A DNA stretch of 64,000 nucleotides, from contig OW203764.1 of assembly GCA_934045905.1 (NCBI GenBank), forward strand, positions 31,661,629-31,725,628, given 5' to 3'. Below are positions 34,263-43,200 of this stretch, one piece after another. How positions within the stretch are numbered: the stretch's first letter is position 1; every line of letters starts with the position of its first letter. Position numbers and translations under genes: made by a program. Origin of the DNA: Leuctra nigra. Lineage: Eukaryota > Arthropoda > Insecta > Plecoptera > Leuctridae. The notes beneath the pieces are model-generated. The model was given only the letters and a program-made list of their open reading frames with translations, had not been told where the DNA came from and did not search any database.

Positions 34263-37200
34263 ACTGGGTAACTCTAAGTAAGATTACCGAAGCAAAAATT
34301 ACAAATGTACCAAGTGATAACCATTAGTTTGTCTTTTATCTAATAACGATTAAAATTTTAAATCCTTTCATCAACCCATTTTGTCCCCAATCGTATCCAA
34401 AAAACTGCCTGCAACCAGCGGCAAAATCGCTCTCGAGAGTTTTGCTTCCAGGCAAGGTTGTAGAGACCTTGCTTCCAGGCCTTTTCTGGAGCATAATACA
34501 TACCGACTGTCCTGTTCTTGTAGTTGTTCGTGATGACGTTGTATCCGTCGTCGGCATGCAGTACGAGGTAGGAGTGCATGGTGATGTGGTACCAGGTGTC
34601 TCCATGTAGAGGGCGGTACACGGGCACCCGGCACTTGCGACATCGCACCGACACCTCCACAGCGCGATCGTTCACAGGTCTAGCCAGGTCATAGGTCACA
34701 CGCAGACCTGGCAACATGGTGACCCTTGAGTTATTGGCCCGTCGACAGAGAGGTCATTTGCGTACATTAAGATATTTTTGTGTTATACTAAGGGTCATGG
34801 AAGGGGTCAACCGAAAGGGGTACCGTTCCGGGCACCGTGGTTCCGGGAGAGGCCGGCACTGGTGAGGACAGTTCGGATTGGAGACGGACCAGGAGGCGGG
34901 AGGGTCGGGCCGGTGGGACTCGATTCGAGGGGGGGGGGGGGGGGGGGGGGACGTCAAAATCTTTTACAACTAGTTTGAATGTATTTTTACTTATTCAAAG
35001 AGTTACTAGATTATTTGATTTCCGTTTACTTTTGGTAATTTTACGTTTTTTTAAATCAGTTTTAAGCGAGCGGAGCGAGCGTCTCCACTTGACTCTTGCG
35101 GCACTTTCTCTGTGTGTGTGTGTTTTTTTTGTCGCTTCAACCCAGGTCGCACCGGTCAACGTATCGATCTGAAATTTTGCACACACCTTCATCTCATACT
35201 AACTTAGACCTGTATAGTTTTTGAGAAAGATCCGTCCATAAATAAAAAAAAATCGTGTTTTCCCATATAAATAGCATTGTAGGTTCGAGGAGTCCGTTGC
35301 GGCTGCACCCCATTCAAAACAAACTCGGAAGCAGTCAGCTGTCTATAGACTTTTGTTAGAATACGTTTTACGGTTAAATATGTATAGTTATAGCAATACC
35401 TGCGAGGTTATAGTTTTTATTTTATTTTAACCGATAGTATAGGTATTTATTGTTTATAAAAGTTTTAACATGCAGTCTTACTTTCAATCCTTTCAAATGC
35501 TAAGCAAATTATTTGTAGACCGGCGAAATGTCTGCTTGATTGTAGAAATAGATTGGTTGGTTGGTTGATAAATGAAATTACGTTTATGAATTATTTTATT
35601 TATTCAGTCAATACGTTATATCATAGACATTTATACTCACTGCGTTCGAGATATGCATCTAGCATGGCGACGTGGGAACCTATGCTCGACCTCTATGCGG
35701 CAGCCATGTTGCGGTACTTACTATTTGTTTACATTCTGTCAGTGCGTCAAAACGTGGTAGACATCATGGCAGATTGCCAATTCTGCAAACCAATACCGCA
35801 ACATGGCTGCTATTGCTTAGCATGATGTCACGGCCTAGGAACCACCTTGGGTACGCCTCTCCAACCCGTAGATGCATATCTCGAACGCAGTGAGTATAAA
35901 TGTCTATGGTTATATGTATTGACTGAGTGGCTGAGTGGCTGAGTATGGTGAGTGGCTAACGCTCTCAGCTTGTATTCCGGAGGCCCGGGTTCGATTCCCG
36001 CGGCCGTCCTTCCTGACTGGGGTTTTTTTCGTGGTTTTCCCTCAGTCTTCAGGCAAATGCTGGGAAGGTACCCTACTAATAGGCCACGACCGCCTCCTTC
36101 CCACTTTCCATCCTTACCTACTCTTCACCATCATCTCCCAATCATCATCATAATCATCCATCCGTCGCCATTAGCCTCGCTGCAGAACAGTGCGACGTTA
36201 AGCCCCAGACAAAAAAAAATGTATAGTTACAATACAATGTGTTGGGTAATAGGAAATTGCTCTATTGTACGGATCGGCAAGTAACTGTTTGAATACTATT
36301 TCTTAAATTATGTCATGTTGCCTATTTTGTGAGTTTCAATGTGGTATATAGGTTAGGTGAGAGAACGCCCTATCTCGTTCCCATTGCCCGCGCGGTCGTA
36401 AAAGACGAGCGTCTGTTGATAGAGTTCATCGCGTGCGCGCGCACCTTCTATACTTGGATCGGCCATTTGGGGGGTTATGTACACTAAAAGCGGTGAGAAA
36501 TGTCAGCGTCACTGTAGCGCCGTGGAAAGACGCGGGCTGGTATGCGATGGTCCCGGGTTTGGTTCCCGCTAGGATCGTTTTTTTTTATTTTGAATTCCCG
36601 CATGTTTGAGTTTGCCCACCCATAGAGTTATTTTTTTAAGGTTGCCCAGCATTAATTTTTGCCAGAAAAGTTAAATTACCTGTGGAAATAACTTGCACCT
36701 TCATCCTCGCACGGTCTGTGGGTGGGGCTTGTATGCCCTCGGCCAATCACGGCATTGATGAACTCTACGATTAGACGTTCGTCTCAAAAGGCACGCTGTT
36801 CACAGTTCCACCGCCAGGCGCGTGAGCGTCACCCGGTCTGATGTACGGCGGGCTGATAGTCGCGTAACAGAAGTAAAACATCACATCTTGGCGGGAAGGT
36901 CTGTTAAAAGTTGCCAACGTCGATATTCCTATGTATTTTGACGCGCTGAATCCAAAAAGAACCGTTGGCAAGTTGTGGTTTTACTCCTTCACCCTTAAAT
37001 TCAACAAAAACGGGGATAACTACCCTTATTCATAAAATCAGCTCTATGTCCAAAACTAGACGATCTAAAACAAATCTTAAAAAAACATAATATAGCTGGC
37101 AATGTCACGAACATATTTGTCGCTGCATGTATGGTCAAAATGTCAACATATAATGGTCAAAATTATTTTTTTATTTCGACTTGATTAAAATTCCGCCAAA

Positions 37201-40200
37201 TTGAAAACATAACACTCAATTCCGGCAAGAATATACAAACCAAGCAGTTGCCATTTTTTCGTAACATTCCCAACTTCTCGACTGCCATAACAAAAGAAAC
37301 GGCATGCAAAAATATTGAATAGTTTCGTCTACACAAATTTTCAAATACATTTGCCTCAGATCGCGGCCGCCTCGGCTCGACTCACGCGGCGTAGACCCCG
37401 CCTTCCTTTTCAATTCAATTCAATTCAATTTATTGGTCTTCTTACAATTTGTATATGTATACAGTAGTAAGGTATAGCTCCTAGCATAATAGTAACATAA
37501 TAGATAGAATATTGAAGGTATGTAGGTTAGACACTAGACATTTTTTTTCCCCTAGACTTCATAATCATTAATCACAGACTCTCCGTCACAAGAACGTGAT
37601 GAAATACAGATGATATGAAGTGAAGCAGTAATATGAAGTGCATAAAATATGAACACAAAATAATATGAGGTACCTACATACTATCATGAAATACACAATA
37701 GTACGAACACATACACAGCCATTCAGCCATTCAGCCAATTAGAATAAAGAATGACATCATGTTGATCAGCTGATTCCTAGCTTCTTCAGGGTTTTCTGCA
37801 TAAAAATGCATTTGTTTTATTATGATAATATGATATAAGTATGACATTATGTCCTTACGTATCTCACACGGCGAAGGTATACATATAGATAAATGATATT
37901 TCACAAGATCACAATGAAAGTATAGATAGCAAAGCAACACATGAAAGACTGGACAATATGTCACATAATTAAACTGTCTGTGGAAAACATAATTGTAATT
38001 AATGATAATATTAATATGATAATAGTAATACGATATCGACTTATGCCAATAAATATGAACGTGACGTGTCTACGCATTGTCCGATATTATTATTAATTAA
38101 AATCATACTTTTATGCACAGTGTTGAATGAATTCCAACAATTTAGCCCGGGGGGAGGGGGGGGGGGGGGGCAAACAGATTTTGCAAAAATAAGTGGTCTA
38201 GCCGGGCTCAATGGGTTCTTGACACCCAGAAAACTGCCGCGCGGCGAAATTTTTTATAACTGACTATCTTAGATTAGTTTCAAATTAACTTATAGAGCAT
38301 GTTGGGTCTGTCATATCTGCAATCTAAAGGAGGTCTATAATGACAAGTTTGACAGTGCAAAAGGTGTCAAAGTAGGGAAAAAGTAGGGTTTGTAAAATGT
38401 TCGGCTCCCCCCCCCCCCCCCCCCTTCAAGGATGCCATGATGCAACACTGTTTGTGCATACCAAATTGCGAAAAATTATGTTCACCCTGAGATCACAATG
38501 AATGTAGATGTCACCAAGTCAAGACTATAGATAATATCTTACAAATTAAAGGTAATGAAAAATATGTTTTATCTGTGGACTGGTAATAGCCATCTTGCCA
38601 GAAGTGCCTCCATCACGGGAACTTAATGAGCCCAGATTGTTATGAAGAATCATTGAACAGTGTATTTGGACAAAGGGCAATTAATTTTTTCGTGTGCTCA
38701 CAAAGATGATGTTCATTATTCATAACTACATTTAAACTAAAGAATGCGACAACATTGCAAACAAACAACAATGTCTCTGAAGTGAAATCAAACCAAGAAA
38801 AAGTTATCAAAATTAACGACATCGTAAAACATAATTTTAATTGCCTACCTATGTGTTAATTACTTAAGGTGGCTGGATCGATCGATATCATAGTCTCAGA
38901 TCTTCATAATTTTGTGTGTACTTATTGATAACCATGCCATACACAATCCCTGAAAAAATTAAACACTTCTCGTGTCTTGTTTCTGAGATAATTTGAGTTT
39001 TCTCCCCCATGTTATCTTATGGCAGCTCAAGGGTACTACCCTTGATGGCAGCCAAGTAAAATCGTGTCATTTTTAAGCTAAAATGGAGTTCTAATCTTTT
39101 TGTATCGTTAGATTTTAACAAAAAACATTTTTTCTGGTAGACATATGGACATACTATCAGGAAAAAAATTGAAAACAATACCAAGGTGTGCTATTTTAAA
39201 AGTTATTAACTAAATTCGAAATTATTTCCTATATCTCCCATGCTAAGGTTTTGATCATTCTCAAAAGACATATCGAGTGATCGCGCCACTTAACATGGGA
39301 GGTATAGGGAAATCATTTCGAACTTGGTTAATAACTTTTAAAAAAGCACACGTTGGTATTGTTTTCAATTTTTTTCCTGATAGTATGTCCATATTTCTAC
39401 CAGAAATAAAGTTTTTTGTTAAAATCTAACGATACAAAAAGATTAGAACTCCATTTTAGCTTAAAAATGACACGATTTTACTTGGCTGCCATAAGATAAC
39501 ATGGGGGAGAAAACTCAAATTATCTCAGAAACTAGACACGAGAAGTGTTTAATTTTTTCAGGGATGTGTATGGCATGGTTATCAATAAGTACACACAAAA
39601 TTATGAAGATCTGAGACTATGATATCGATCGATCCAGCCACCTTAATTAGTAATAGTAACATTTCAGTTTGAAATAGTTTATCGTGTGCAATTTCAAATA
39701 TCAACCATTCAGTGCACAGAACTAAAAAATCAATGAAAACAGTGATAGAACATTAATTGTATTTTAACATAAGTATAACAAATAGCGTATTGCTTAAACT
39801 GATACGTAAACAATTATTATCGTTTGTGAACACACAATATGCGTAAGTGTAGAAATGAACGCGGCGTGAATAACACTTTGCCGTCAGCGAAATCCTCGTT
39901 CTTGCATATGCTTGCATTACAAGCGTCAGACCGAGTGATCGCAGCGCGCGCTGCGGCAGCGCGCGGAACCGCGTGCGTTCTTGTACCACTGCCTCAGCTT
40001 TGGTTCACTCACCTAACCACCATGGTTTCAATCTCTGTATTTATCTGTATTGTTTATTTATCTGTTTTGTTTCTGTAATTATTATTTGGAATAAATCCCT
40101 TTGATACACACCTAAATACTCCAAAAAATACATATGAGTGTGTGTCTGTTACTAACTTGCAATGAGACACAAATGCAGTTATTTTTTATATAATTTAGTG

Positions 40201-43200
40201 AATCGTGCTTCTAGCCCTCACTCTCAGTATATTATTGCCGTGTTTTAAGGAATTGTGGTTCGAGGTGTCGCACGTATCCGTGCTCGCTTATCAACGCGTT
40301 ACACAGAGCGTTTTCCTAGTATTAAAAAAATATCTTAGGTTATAGAGTTCTTGCAGAGGCGCCGGAAGTGTACTTTGTTAGGGGGGGGCACTCCTGGTTG
40401 CCAAAGTAGCTGAAAATTCGGGAAAATACGTTTGCATTTGAGTATACAACGGGGGGTCTTGGGGCAGGGCCCTCCAGCCAGTACCGTGCGGGTCCTAGCC
40501 GCACAGGTCCGAAATACTTTTGATTTCAGAAGTTCATTTGGACTATTTTCTATGTGTTTTGGCCTATAATTTTCGGCGATTTGCTCCCCTAAAATAAGAA
40601 TTTACTGAAAATGGGAACTTTAATTATAAAGAATATACGATCCGCATATTTTACATTCATTACAAAATATTATGGGGGGGGGGGGGGGGGGCACATGCCC
40701 CCACTACCCCCTTTCCCTCTTCCGGCGCCCCTGAGTTTCTGACGTCATTATCGTCAAACAATATTTTCAAATGTGAAAATTATAGTTTGAAAAGATTGGA
40801 AAGTATCTATCTATAAGTAGTTTGAATTTCTATTTAGATTTTAGACCATTCTAGAAATTATCTGGATGGCCCTCTTAAAAATGTAGATATCTATTCCTGT
40901 TTATATACATTGTTGTGAAATACTTATGCAACTGCATGTGTTTTAAAAATGACAGAGCGACCCAGATCATTTCAAACTGCCTTTTAGCAAAGTGTTGGCT
41001 CTCTCTCTGAGTTAATCAAGCTTCTATTACCTGACCAATGCATGAAGCCGGATTGTCCCAGCTTTGTGGCGGATAGTTCCAATATCTCCTTGATCCTCTT
41101 TCCCTGCAGCTCCACCACGTCGAATGTGTTGTTATATGGTTGCACGGCCAGCAGGTCTCCGTACGTGATCGCTGAATAACAAGCAATACATTACACTGAT
41201 GGCGGATAGTTCCAATATCTCCTTGATCCTCTTTCCCTGCAGCTCCACCACGTCGAATGTGTTGTTATATGGTTGCACGGCCAGCAGGTCTCCGTACGTG
41301 ATCGCTGAATAACAAGCAATACTAATTCAATCTGTTATAAATTATTACTTTGTATTTTCTAGTGACGTGTACGACTGGTTAATAAAAAAATCTTAAAATT
41401 TAATTTTCCAGATAATATTCGTGTTTTACAAATAGGAAATTTAGGAAACAACACAAAATTGATTCGGGAAAATCCACTATTCTTTTTAATCCTTATTTGT
41501 TGTTTAGTATTATTGAGTATATAGGTACATTTTTAGTTACTCACAATCATTCATACGAATCTAAGGAAATGTGATGATGTATTGACGGAAACAACCCCCA
41601 GTCTTAGGCTTGAAAGACGGGATGAAATGATAGTGAGTGTGAGAACTATTACCTCCCCCACGCAGCTTCTCGTCTATGGAGGCCTGGAAACTGCCTGCAT
41701 TTGACACGGCGATTGCTGCCAGAGTCCAGCTGGTTTTATCAGCTCGTTTCACCCACTGAAACACACAGTTATAATGATCACAACACATTCAGACATTCCT
41801 CATTCATTATTATAGGCATTGACACACATTATCCATGTTGCCAACTAGAGGGTCAGTGAGCAGGCGCGTAGACCCCCCCCCCCCCCCACTCGAGCAGGCT
41901 TGCCCCCCATTCACCACACAAAATTAATTTTAGTGTCCGAGAATAACGTTAAGATTGTTTAAATTCTAGAAAAAACGCCCTGCGGGGCAAAAATAGGGAG
42001 TTGTTTGTTGTAATTTGTGCATTCTATAATCACTGTTAAATGGTTTAAATTCTAAAAAAACACCCTGCGGAGCTAAATCTTGGGGACTTTGCACCCAGAC
42101 CCCCCTGGATGTCGCCCCCCCCCCCCCCTCCTCCCCGATGAAAGAAGTTTCTACGCGCCTGTAAGTGAGTCAGATCATGTCATGTAATAACATTAGATAA
42201 CAGCTCTTTGCCAGAGGTTAGGCAACACAACTGTCATCTATGCAATGCGGGTTGTTTCGAGTCTAGACTGCGAAGTAATGAACGTGGCTGTACCTCTACT
42301 TAATTTAATTTTTTATTACAATTTATTCATAAGAGGTAAGCTAAATTATGATGTCCGGCTACGCTAGACTATGGGACTTTTTTAAGATTTATTTTCATCT
42401 CACTATTTCAAGATAATTATTAATACCATAACACATGATTTTGTTTTTGTATTTGCATTTGTTATTGTTTGAGGTACATTTCAGGAAAATGTGAAAAGTT
42501 ATTTAACAAGAACTTGCGATGGAAGTAATACTTTAAAATATTCGCATGCCATTTTTGATGATTCTTATGGGTGACATTGACATGGCTAAAAAGTAAAAAC
42601 GAATAGTTATACAAACTACATTTGAATATTTTTAAGAATCACCTGGTACATGAATAATTAAATTCTACTCTAATGGTCGCACTACTTCTTCAAGTACTCT
42701 CTTCGTCCCATATAAGGAACTTGAGAGTCCTTCAAGATGGCGACGATAATGGTCTAATCGATTTGCCCGTGTACAAAGATTTGAAGAGACACCTTGTCAA
42801 ATCGTATGCCTTAGAAAGAGTGTGCACAATTTTTGCATAATCCTATAATATAATTCACCATTGTCACTAAATTAATATTAAAATGATAAGCATGTTCCTC
42901 GCGGTCTATCAGATTCTTAAGGTGGATTTCCATGCTCCGTCACCGTCCGTCACAGTCCGATGAAAACGACAGAATGCGATCACGTGACCCGTCTCGACCA
43001 ATCAGAGCCATCCCCAAAAATCTCGGACGGCGACGGATTGGTCGAGACGGGTCACGTGATCGCATTCTGTCGTTTTCGTCGGACGGTGACGGACGGTGAC
43101 GGAGCATGAAAATCCACCTTAACTCGTCAAAAATTGTGTACGTTACTTTTTTTTTTTGGGGGGGGGGTGGGGGGGAGATTTCCATGGTTTTATAGCCATA

